Shown in pieces: positions 1-6,017 of a stretch of DNA of 17,190 nucleotides. The notes under the pieces are model-generated. The model had not been told where the DNA came from, ran no database searches, and was given only the letters and a program-made list of their open reading frames with translations. Source of the DNA: JBDTMC01 sp039934475 (lineage in GTDB: Bacteria > Acidobacteriota > Terriglobia > Bryobacterales > Bryobacteraceae); assembly GCA_039934475.1 (NCBI GenBank), contig JBDTMC010000130.1, positions 1 through 17,190 of the forward strand. Direction: 5' to 3'. Made by a program: the position numbers and the translations under genes. Within the stretch, counting starts at the first letter, position 1. Each line of letters starts with the position of its first letter.

Positions 1-1
1 T

Positions 2-1036
2 GGCGTCAGCGGGGGCGAGGCCGGAATTCGCGGCTTCGTCGATGCCTATGATTCGAAGACCGGCAAGCAGGCGTGGCGCTTCTACACGATTCCGGCCCCC
101 GGCGAGCCAGGGCATGAAACCTGGATTGGCGATACCTGGAAGACGGGAGGCGGCTCCACTTGGGTCACCGGGTCCTACGATCCAAAACTGAATCTCGTCT
201 ACTGGGGAATCGGTAATCCAGGCCCCGATTGGAATGGCGACTCGCGTCCCGGCGACAACCTCTATACGTGCTCCCTGGTGGCGCTGGACGGCGATACGGG
301 CAAGCTGAAATGGCACTTCCAGTTCACCCCGCATGACACGCATGACTGGGATTCCACCCACGTTCCCGTTCTGTTTGAAGCGCCGGTGCGCGGCGTCAAC
401 CGCGAATTAGTGGCGGTGGCAAATCGCAACGCTTTCTACTATGTGCTTGACCGCCGCACGGGCGAGTTTGTGGCGGGCCGCCAGTATGCCAAACAAACGT
501 GGGCTCGTGGCCTGGATGACAAGGGACGCCCGATGGTGATCGCCGGTGCCGATCCGACCGAGGAAGGCGTTCTGGTGTACCCCAACCTCAACGGCGCAAC
601 CGTATGGTTCAGCCCTTCCTACAGCCCGCCGACGGGGCTCTTTTATGTCGCCACGCGTGAGATTGGAGCCATTTACTTCAAACGTAAACAGGATTTCAAA
701 GAGGGTACCTACTTTGCCGCGGGCGGCGAGAAGGAGCTTCCTGCCGACGAGGCTTGGGGCGCCATTCGCGCTTTGAAAGCCACTACCGGCGAAATGAAAT
801 GGGAGTTCAAGCTGCATTCGCCGCCGTGGGCGGGCGTGCTTTCCACGGGCGGTGGTCTGGTCTTCTCCGGTTCTGACGAAGGCGAGTTCTATGCCCTGGA
901 CGCCGCCAGCGGCGCACCGTTATGGAATTTCCAAACGGGTGGACCAATTGCCGCCAATCCCATCTCCTTCAGCGTGGACGGGCGCCAGCGCATCGCCATT
1001 GTCGCCGACCGTGTGCTCTACGTTTTCGGCTTGTAA
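2..1036 (+). CDS. PQQ-dependent alcohol dehydrogenase (methanol/ethanol family), 3' part
   Basis: Periplasmic quinoprotein that oxidises alcohols using pyrroloquinoline quinone and a metal ion. The reading frame is open from base 2, so the 5' part (signal peptide, vicinal Cys pair) lies outside; 344 residues are visible. Beta-propeller repeats of the form YDxxTGKxxW recur (for example DAYDSKTGKQAW and ALDGDTGKLKW). By alignment from memory with MxaF/XoxF, the metal ligands are Glu6 of the visible part (SGGEAGIRG), Asn72 (GIGNPGP), catalytic Asp115 and Asp117 in THDWD. Asp117, two residues after the catalytic Asp, is the hallmark of lanthanide-using XoxF-type enzymes, so a rare-earth cofactor is inferred. 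The protein ends at VLYVFGL with no fused cytochrome c domain, so a separate electron acceptor is expected. The family call is firm; the substrate is unknown. The stop codon touches that of the convergent DUF2961 gene. Confidence 0.93.
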   Translation, partial: GVSGGEAGIRGFVDAYDSKTGKQAWRFYTIPAPGEPGHETWIGDTWKTGGGSTWVTGSYDPKLNLVYWGIGNPGPDWNGDSRPGDNLYTCSLVALDGDTGKLKWHFQFTPHDTHDWDSTHVPVLFEAPVRGVNRELVAVANRNAFYYVLDRRTGEFVAGRQYAKQTWARGLDDKGRPMVIAGADPTEEGVLVYPNLNGATVWFSPSYSPPTGLFYVATREIGAIYFKRKQDFKEGTYFAAGGEKELPADEAWGAIRALKATTGEMKWEFKLHSPPWAGVLSTGGGLVFSGSDEGEFYALDAASGAPLWNFQTGGPIAANPISFSVDGRQRIAIVADRVLYVFGL

Positions 1037-1836
1037 TCACTTTCCCGGTTCCGGCAGGACGTCCAAATTGCGTACGTTGACGGGGGGCAGGGGTTCATGG
1101 TGGAATCCGCCGGGCGTGTCCTGATACCAGTAGTGCACGGTGGCAAAATCAGCCCAGCCTCTGATCTTGCTCCAGTCGCCGCCCTCGTGTGCCGCCCGAT
1201 GACATGCCCGCGCCCCTTCACGCGGAAGAACTCTTCGCGGGTCTCACCGGTGACGTAGAAGCCCTTGCGCCGCCACGTGGCGTGGAAGTAGCCGGTATTG
1301 GCGTCGAGGTTTGGTTGTGCCTCCCATTCCACCATCGAATACCCCATGTACTGGAAGGATGTGTCGTTGCGTATCTGCACTTTCGCGGACTTTCTAAACG
1401 GCATGCGGAAATAGCAGTTGTAGGCAATGGGCACTTTCTCCAGATAGCGGGACGAAAAGTTCATAGCGCGTCCGTTTGAACCATCGGCGAAGAAGTCCGG
1501 CAGGGGGCTCATTGCGGCGGGTTCGGAGGCTCCATCGAAGTAGATCTCCAGCACCAGTCCGCGCGGCGGCCGTTCGGAATGCATCCACTGGTCTGTCGTG
1601 ATGCGCAGGTTCGTGATAACGGCGGGGCCTGTTAACTCGGCCACAACTACAGTAGTGTTCGGCAATAACTGCCGCGCCTCGGGATGGCCGCGGTCGAGCC
1701 ACAATCCGGAAACGGTGCCCTGCTTGGTAGCGGGACGAATGATAGTGAGGTCAGTGTCGTCTCCGCCCGCGGCCGTGTATGCGGCGGTGAGAAGCAGGAA
1801 TATCGCCGATGAATAGATGAGATGACGGAACTTCAT
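1037..1836 (-). pseudogene. DUF2961 / GH172-like secreted protein with internal out-of-frame deletion
   Basis: The start at 1836 gives a signal peptide (MKFRHLIYSSAIFLLLTAAYTAAG), then a DUF2961 N-terminal half: SGLWLDRGHP, AVITNLRITT, the YFHATWRR region and FFRVKGRGHVIG. After GHVIGR (about 1189-1197) the frame yields an Arg/Thr/Pro-rich tail ending at 1018, inside the dehydrogenase gene. A different minus frame instead continues with recognisable family C-terminus (HEGGDW, DFATVHYWYQDTPGGF, HEPLPPV) and stops at 1037-1039, directly against the neighbouring stop. The central part, including the GTGTEDYF-like motif usual for the family, is absent; compared with usual lengths near 370-400 residues, over 100 residues are missing. 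I read this as a gene inactivated by internal deletion plus frameshift. A collapsed assembly would look the same. GH172 members act on fructose or arabinose glycosides; no activity is expected here. Confidence 0.8.
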
Positions 1837-1872
1837 TGCGGTTGGGCCTCACAGATGCAAGAGAAATGGATT

Positions 1873-2316
1873 ATGCCTCGTAACATTTCAACTTGCATCG
1901 TGTGGTCACTTTACTTGACCTTGCCCCTGACTGCAATGGCGCAAGCTCGCGATCCCCAGATCGATGAGCTGAAGAAAGAGACGGCGCAACTGAAGACCGT
2001 AGTCGCGGATCAGGAGCATCGGATCGCGGAGTTAGAAAAGACAGTCAGAGCGCTGCAAGCCATTGCCACGCCGGTACCGACGCCGCTTCCTGCGCCGGTG
2101 GCCGCCTGGAGGTCGGCATCGAATTGGAACCAGGTCAAGCTAGGGATGTCGGAGGCGCAAGTCGTGCAGATCCTGGGGCCGCCGACGCGCGTAGAAGCAT
2201 CGATCGACGTCCGGACGCTGATTTATCTGCCCGACTCGCACTCCACGTCCACGCTCTCGGGGAAGGTCACACTAACGGACGACCGTATAACGGCCGCCGT
2301 TCCTCCGGCGTTTTAA
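1873..2316 (+). CDS. Exported coiled-coil protein with C-terminal BamE/SmpA-like domain
   Basis: 147 residues from the ATG at 1873, chosen because it opens directly on a signal peptide (MPRNISTCIVWSLYLTLPLTAMAQA, likely cleaved after AQA). An upstream in-frame ATG at 1822 would overlap the divergent DUF2961 start and place 17 non-signal residues in front. Residues about 29-62 form a heptad-rich coiled coil (DELKKETAQLKTVV, HRIAELEKTVRAL). A Pro/Ala linker (66-78) follows, then a short domain with NWNQVKLGMSEAQVVQILGP, the W-x-x-V-x-x-GM-S-x-x-x-V-x-x-x-LG-x-P pattern of SmpA/OmlA (BamE-like) folds. The signal peptide lacks a lipobox, so the protein is probably soluble in the periplasm. A role in envelope protein interactions is inferred only. 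A weak AAGAG ribosome site lies about 9 nt upstream. The stop is 14 nt from that of the convergent aldo/keto reductase. Confidence 0.78.
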   Translation: MPRNISTCIVWSLYLTLPLTAMAQARDPQIDELKKETAQLKTVVADQEHRIAELEKTVRALQAIATPVPTPLPAPVAAWRSASNWNQVKLGMSEAQVVQILGPPTRVEASIDVRTLIYLPDSHSTSTLSGKVTLTDDRITAAVPPAF

Positions 2317-2330
2317 TCGGCGCGTAAACC

Positions 2331-3371
2331 TCATGGACGATACTTCGGGGGAAGAGGATTGCGATTTTGGAACTGCCGCTGGTGCCAGTAGGGATAGGCG
2401 ATCTGCACGTCGCTGGCCTCGTCCAGACGGCCTACCTGTTCCGGCGTGAGGGCGAAGCTCGCCGCGGCCAGATTGTCGCGCAGTTGTTTTTCGTTGCGCG
2501 CTCCGATGATGACCGTGGAAATGGTGGGCTTTCGAAGCAGCCAGTTCAGGGCCAATTGCGGCACGCTCTTTCCAGTTTCAGTGGACAACGCGTCAAGCAC
2601 ATCCACAACCCGGTATAGAAGTTCGTCGGATACAACGGGCCCGCGGTCGGCAGTCTTGTGCAGGCGGCTCACTTCAGGCACAGGCTGTCCGCGTCGGATC
2701 TTGCCGGTGAGCCGTCCCCAGCCGAGCGGGCTCCAGACCAGGGCACCGATTCCTTCGGAGTGCGCTTGCGGCATCAGGTCCCATTCGTAGTCGCGACCGA
2801 CCAGCGAATAGTAGATCTGATGACCGACGTAACGCGACCAACCGTGCTTTTCACTCACGCCAAGCGACTTCTGAATGTGCCAGCCGGAGAAATTCGAGGC
2901 AGCGATATAACGCAGCTTGCCTTGGCGGACAGCGTTATCCAGTGTGGCAATGGTTTCTTCAACAGGTGTTAGCGCATCGAAACCGTGCATGTGATAGACG
3001 TCGATGTAGTCGGTCTTCAGCCGCTTCAAGGACGCATCGATCTGGCGTGTCAGGTGGACGCGCGACGATCCCACGTTATTGGGGCCCTCGCCAAACTGAA
3101 AGGTGGCTTTGGTGGAAATGAGCACCGACTCGCGGGGCACATGCTGGAGCGCCTGGCCGAGAATCTCCTCCGACAGACCCTGCGAGTAGATATCGGCCGT
3201 ATCGAAGAAATTGACGCCCGCTTCGAGACAGATATCGATGAGATGAATCGCTTCCGCGACGTCCGTCTCACCCCAAGCCCGGAAGAACTCACTGCCGCCG
3301 CCGAAGGTGCCGGTTCCGAAACAGAGAGCGGGAACCTGGAGGCCGCTCTTTCCCAATTGTCGAAATTCCAT
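2331..3371 (-). CDS. Aldo/keto reductase
   Basis: NAD(P)H-dependent oxidoreductase with a TIM-barrel fold, 346 residues from the ATG at 3371. That start gives the family N-terminus MEFRQLGKSGLQVPALCFGT. The frame stays open to an ATG at 3473, but the extra 34 residues resemble no AKR sequence; an ATG two codons upstream (3377) is equally possible. The catalytic tetrad is complete: Asp57 and Tyr62 (FFDTADIY), Lys88 (ISTKAT) and His129 (VYHMHG). The C-terminal cofactor region has IIGARNEKQLRDN. The GGGSEFFRAWGETD insert and the general sequence suit the bacterial sugar/aldehyde-type AKRs, but the substrate cannot be read from sequence. No clear Shine-Dalgarno site is seen. An operator-like palindrome (3508-3524) lies about 137 nt upstream. 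Confidence 0.93.
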   Translation of the reverse strand: MEFRQLGKSGLQVPALCFGTGTFGGGSEFFRAWGETDVAEAIHLIDICLEAGVNFFDTADIYSQGLSEEILGQALQHVPRESVLISTKATFQFGEGPNNVGSSRVHLTRQIDASLKRLKTDYIDVYHMHGFDALTPVEETIATLDNAVRQGKLRYIAASNFSGWHIQKSLGVSEKHGWSRYVGHQIYYSLVGRDYEWDLMPQAHSEGIGALVWSPLGWGRLTGKIRRGQPVPEVSRLHKTADRGPVVSDELLYRVVDVLDALSTETGKSVPQLALNWLLRKPTISTVIIGARNEKQLRDNLAAASFALTPEQVGRLDEASDVQIAYPYWHQRQFQNRNPLPPKYRP

Positions 3372-3489
3372 AAGCATGAGACAACGGAAGGTGCGGTTTG
3401 GTTGCAGACAATGGTGAGCCCGGGCAGGTTGATCGCGGCTCAGCGGTTGCACCGGGGCAGGTGAGGACGACACAGGGATACGTCACAAT

Positions 3490-3675
3490 CCACGCCGCAA
3501 AGCGGCTATACCGCAATGCGGTATTTTCGGCAAAGCGCGGCGGCGCACTGATCACCTAGGGATCTGGCGGGGGACTGCTGCGGCAGATAGCGGCACAGCA
3601 ACTGCCAAGAAGAAGGCCGCGGCTTTCGGTGAAGACCTCATCGAGGGAATGAAAGGCCACATAAGAATAAGTGGA
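3490..3675 (+). pseudogene. Possible decayed RelE/HigB-type toxin end plus HTH-antitoxin start
   Basis: No intact gene lies between 3372 and 3725. On the plus strand one frame reads RLYRNAVFSAKRGGALITY around 3500-3555, loosely like the C-terminal GKRGGxRVIYY segment of HigB/DUF1044 toxins. It hits a stop at 3556. A second frame then reads TAKKKAAAFGEDLIEGMK around 3601-3654, close in style to the start of XRE-type antitoxins that follow such toxins, and degenerates after MKG. No start codon is seen for the second part. The order toxin then antitoxin is right for that class. This match is from memory with short segments, so it is only a suggestion of a dead toxin-antitoxin locus. Confidence 0.25.
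3508..3524. promoter_or_regulatory. Perfect 8-bp inverted repeat, operator-like
   Basis: ATACCGCA, one central A, then TGCGGTAT: perfect 8-bp arms around a single base. It lies upstream of the aldo/keto reductase and so could be a binding site for a dimeric regulator of that gene. Read as RNA it can form only a short 7-bp hairpin with a 3-nt loop, followed on the plus strand by TTT. No plus-strand gene precedes it, which makes a terminator less likely. It also falls inside the possible decayed toxin reading frame described below. Confidence 0.35.
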
Positions 3676-3725
3676 ACCAGCCACGAAATGAATCGCGCGT
3701 CAGGATCAACCTGCGGCTTTGAATT

Positions 3726-4196
3726 TTATTCGGCCTTGAAAATCGTTGGCTCGATTTCTGTCCAATGGCGCGCGGCGATGAATTGCGACAAGTGCTTTTG
3801 ATTTGTTGTGGCAATTATTGGCGCACCTCCGATCCGTAAAGCCTGCGCCGCCAGCAGAACATCGATGTCGAGGGCCGTGGCGTCCGCCGTCGGTCGGCCA
3901 GCTCGTCTTGACTGAGCCCACAATTCTGCTGCGAAACGAAGGGCATCGTCAGTCAAAGGCACGTATCTGTCTGGAGTGACATTGACGAAGGCATCCAAGC
4001 GGGCAAGCCCAATGGCTTTATTCGCTCTGAGCAGTTCGCGCTTAATCTCGTAATATACGATTGCCGGCACGAGAACGCGAGCGCCTGCACGGAGACATTC
4101 TTTCAACCAGTCTGTTATGGCGATAACTTCATGGCTGCGCTGCGGTTGGGTGATGAGGCCGAGCGGTCCCGAATCCAGCAAAAGAACGTCGTTCAC
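3726..4196 (-). CDS. PIN-domain ribonuclease toxin (VapC-like)
   Basis: 156-residue single-domain PIN protein, a metal-dependent RNase that VapC-type toxins use to cut tRNA or rRNA. Acidic residues in the expected order are Asp8 (LLLDSGPLG), Glu50 (YYEIKREL), Asp110 and Asp112 (TALDIDVLLAAQA), with Asn132 (ATTNQKHL) where many relatives carry Asp or Asn. The start is a GTG at 4196 that overlaps the TGA of the upstream small gene as GTGA. This translational coupling is typical of antitoxin-toxin pairs. The C-terminus EIEPTIFKAE is normal for the family. The gene appears intact. The RNA target is unknown. Confidence 0.87.
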   Translation of the reverse strand: MNDVLLLDSGPLGLITQPQRSHEVIAITDWLKECLRAGARVLVPAIVYYEIKRELLRANKAIGLARLDAFVNVTPDRYVPLTDDALRFAAELWAQSRRAGRPTADATALDIDVLLAAQALRIGGAPIIATTNQKHLSQFIAARHWTEIEPTIFKAE

Positions 4197-4438
4197 GGGT
4201 AGACGGGCGGTTCACCTGACGCGGTGCGAGCATCATTGACAGCCTTCATGAATACGGCAAGTCCCTCTTCTGCGGCTCTCAGTTGCGCCGGATCGGTCGT
4301 CGCGTCCTCCTGCTGCCAAATCGACAGCAGCTCGAGTGTTGCCGTGTCTACGGGCTCCGGGACAGACGGAGCTGAACTACCGTGCAGTCGCACTGTAGGT
4401 CCGACTTGCGGGGGCTCTGACTGTAAGGGATGCCTCAT
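4193..4438 (-). CDS. Small acidic protein, probable antitoxin of the PIN toxin
   Basis: 81 residues directly upstream of the PIN gene and overlapping it by GTGA. A good ribosome site (AGGA at 4448-4445, 6 nt spacing) supports the ATG at 4438. The first 30 residues are Pro/Ser-rich and probably disordered. Residues about 33-70 (TLELLSIWQQEDATTDPAQL, then an amphipathic helix) are acidic and helical. The tail ends GEPPVYP. The LxxWxxEDATxDPxxxxxAEExL pattern recalls short uncharacterised partners found beside PIN genes. No ribbon-helix-helix or AbrB DNA-binding domain is visible. The antitoxin role is inferred from position, size and coupling. Confidence 0.75.
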   Translation of the reverse strand: MRHPLQSEPPQVGPTVRLHGSSAPSVPEPVDTATLELLSIWQQEDATTDPAQLRAAEEGLAVFMKAVNDARTASGEPPVYP

Positions 4439-4444
4439 TGCGTT

Positions 4445-4465
4445 TCCTGCCCTGTTTGAATTTTA
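4445..4465 (-). promoter_or_regulatory. Putative -10 box and ribosome site of the PIN toxin-antitoxin pair
   Basis: On the minus strand TAAAAT (4465-4460, five of six matches to TATAAT) lies 21 nt before the antitoxin ATG, with AGGA (4448-4445) between. The hexamer 17 nt further upstream (TTTCGC) is a poor -35 match. The ribosome site is convincing; the promoter is tentative. Confidence 0.35.
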
Positions 4466-4560
4466 GCATCCGCGGCGCTGACGCGAAAAACTCAACCGTT
4501 CGATGTGCCCGGAGTTTTGCCGAGGGGCGGGCGTTTCGAAGAACAGAAAGCATTTAAATT

Positions 4561-4743
4561 CATGGATCGGCTTCAGTCGCGGCGCGCACGCCCGCTGCGG
4601 CTCATCCGGAGCTTCGTGTGTTGACGCACATTCTGAACGGTCACGCGGTGGCATAGATACCGCGGCAGAGCAACGCGTAGGTGTTCAACCTCTACAGTCA
4701 GGCCGAGCCCGGCATGATACTCGAGGCGATCGTAAAGCTCGGC
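4561..4743 (+). pseudogene. Possible coding relic upstream of the tRNA
   Basis: The stretch 4439-4832 has no intact gene that I believe. One plus frame reads PELRVLTHILNGHAVA (4606-4653), then stop codons at 4654 and 4678, then VFNLYSQAEPGMILEAIVKL (4681-4740). The VLTHxLNG segment resembles the ligand-face strand seen in DUF1080 (3-keto-disaccharide hydrolase-like) proteins, which are common in this type of genome, but the rest is too degraded to confirm. Overlapping open frames of up to about 106 codons (4503-4823) are Ser/Arg/Gly-rich and look non-coding. Confidence 0.2.
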
Positions 4744-4832
4744 GGGTATGCCAGCGAGCGGAGAATTTCGGCACAGAGAACCACAGTTGTGGCCTGTCGA
4801 ACCGTAGAGCCGATTGCTTCTAGACGAATAAG

Positions 4833-4909
4833 TGGTGGGCGCGCAGGGACTCGAACCCCGGGCCTCCTGCGTGTGAAGCAGGCGCTCTAACCAGCTGAGC
4901 TACGCGCCC
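4833..4909 (-). tRNA. tRNA-Val(CAC)
   Basis: The minus strand folds as a full cloverleaf: acceptor GGGCGCG/CGCGCCC (4909-4903 with 4843-4837), D-stem GCTC/GAGC, anticodon stem CCTGC/GCAGG with loop TTCACAC, five-base variable loop, and a T arm with TTCGAGT. The anticodon CAC (4875-4873) reads GUG valine codons. The discriminator is A (4836) and CCA is encoded (4835-4833). The 3' end faces the gene-poor islet at lower coordinates. Confidence 0.97.
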
Positions 4910-4931
4910 CCAATTTTGGTGGGACCTCCCC

Positions 4932-4961
4932 AGTATACGAAGCGACACGGGTTTTTGACAA
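4932..4961 (-). promoter_or_regulatory. Sigma-70 promoter of tRNA-Val
   Basis: Minus strand: TTGTCA (4961-4956), 18-nt spacer, TATACT (4937-4932), each matching consensus at five of six positions. It lies 22 nt upstream of the mature tRNA 5' end. Its -35 box overlaps the -35 box of the divergent Gfo/Idh/MocA operon. Confidence 0.65.
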
Positions 4962-4983
4962 ATCAGTTGCTGGCCGCGATATT
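4955..4983 (+). promoter_or_regulatory. Sigma-70-like promoter of the Gfo/Idh/MocA operon
   Basis: TTGACA (4955-4960, perfect -35), 17-nt spacer, GATATT (4978-4983, four of six). Transcription would begin near 4990, at most about 5 nt before the ATG at 4995, giving an almost leaderless message. No Shine-Dalgarno site is present, which fits. The -35 shares five bases with the opposite-strand tRNA promoter. Confidence 0.5.
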
Positions 4984-4994
4984 CTAAAGACCTC

Positions 4995-6011
4995 ATGACC
5001 CGTAAGATTCGTTGGGGTGTTCTCGGGGCTGCGAAGATCGCAATCGAAAAAGTCATCCCGGCTATGCAGGCCGGGGCGCACACCGAGGTGACCGCTATCG
5101 CCTCGCGCCATCTTCCTAAGGCGCAGGCCGCCGCGGCGCGACTGGGGCTCGCTAAAGCGTATGGCAGCTATGAGGAACTCCTCGCCGATCCGGACATCGA
5201 CGCGATCTACAATCCTCTCCCTAACCATCTCCATGTTCCGTGGTCCATTCGCGCCGCGGAGGCCGGTAAACACGTGTTGTGCGAGAAGCCGGTCTCCCTT
5301 ACCGTCGATGAGGCGAAGGAACTGCTGGCGGTGCGTGATCGCGCCGGTGTCGTGATCGGCGAAGCGTTTATGGCGCGGTCCAATCCACAGTGGCTGCGCG
5401 CTCGCGATATTGTGCGATTTGGCCAGATCGGCGACCTTCGGTTGATTGGCGGGTTCTTCAGCTACTTCAATGCCGACCCGGCGAATATCCGCAATCAGGC
5501 CGGTATCGGCGGCGGCGCGCTGATGGACATTGGCTGCTATCCCATCACCCTTTCCCGGCTGATCTTCAATACGGAGCCGACGCGGGTCTTTGCGCTGATT
5601 GAGCGCGATCCGGCGCTCCATACCGATCGCCTATCGTCCGCTATTCTCGACTACGTGACCGGGCAATGTATGTTTTCCTGCAGTACTCAACTTGTTCCCT
5701 ATCAGCGCATGCACCTCATGGGAACGAAAGGCCGGGTGGAGATCGAGATCCCGTTCAACGCACCGCCGGACCGGCCCAATCGCATCTTCATTGATGACGG
5801 TTCCAGTATCTTCGGAACGGGCATCGTCACAGAGGACTTGCCGGTTTCCAATCAATACACCGTGCAGGGCGATCTTTTCTCAAAATCAATCCTGGACGGG
5901 ACGCCAGCGCCGACAACGCTGGAAGACGCCATCCGAAATATGGCCGTCATACAGGCACTCTTCCAGTCAGCGGAGAGCGGCCGGTGGGAATATCCGTCAG
6001 AACTTCTTTAG
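4995..6011 (+). CDS. Gfo/Idh/MocA family NAD(P)-dependent dehydrogenase
   Basis: 338-residue cytoplasmic oxidoreductase of the glucose-fructose oxidoreductase / inositol dehydrogenase / MocA family, which oxidises or reduces hydroxyls of sugars and cyclitols. The N-terminal Rossmann fold begins at once (IRWGVLGAAKIA, residues 5-16). The family motif CEKP at 96-99 carries the conserved Lys98. The C-terminal domain shows GGGALMDIGCYPI with Asp178, matching the usual GGxLxDxGxYxI. There is no signal peptide or Tat motif, unlike many exported paralogues in this group. It is the first gene of an operon: the next gene starts 6 nt after its stop. The substrate is not predictable; together with the exported downstream proteins a carbohydrate-related role is inferred. 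Confidence 0.92.
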   Translation: MTRKIRWGVLGAAKIAIEKVIPAMQAGAHTEVTAIASRHLPKAQAAAARLGLAKAYGSYEELLADPDIDAIYNPLPNHLHVPWSIRAAEAGKHVLCEKPVSLTVDEAKELLAVRDRAGVVIGEAFMARSNPQWLRARDIVRFGQIGDLRLIGGFFSYFNADPANIRNQAGIGGGALMDIGCYPITLSRLIFNTEPTRVFALIERDPALHTDRLSSAILDYVTGQCMFSCSTQLVPYQRMHLMGTKGRVEIEIPFNAPPDRPNRIFIDDGSSIFGTGIVTEDLPVSNQYTVQGDLFSKSILDGTPAPTTLEDAIRNMAVIQALFQSAESGRWEYPSELL

Positions 6012-6017
6012 GTACAC

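Noticed and set aside
1018..1036. Extension of the DUF2961 frame into the dehydrogenase gene as true coding sequence
   Set aside because: The tail is low in hydrophobic residues and unlike the family, whereas another frame restores the family C-terminus and stops at 1037.
3474..3555. Minus-strand open frame 3289-3555 as a gene
   Set aside because: It runs antisense-strand through the aldo/keto reductase start in a different frame and its product resembles nothing; it looks like a shadow.
4580..4590. GGCGCGCA shared with the tRNA-Val 3' end as a possible attachment repeat
   Set aside because: Only 8 nt, GC-only type sequence expected by chance in this genome, and no integrase is nearby.
4503..4823. 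106-codon plus-strand open frame before the tRNA
   Set aside because: Ser/Arg/Gly/Cys-rich product with no ribosome site or family resemblance; a different frame in the same place looks more protein-like but has stops.
4887..5621. 244-codon antisense frame over the Gfo/Idh/MocA gene
   Set aside because: Runs through the tRNA-side promoters and is a mirror of strong coding sequence on the other strand.
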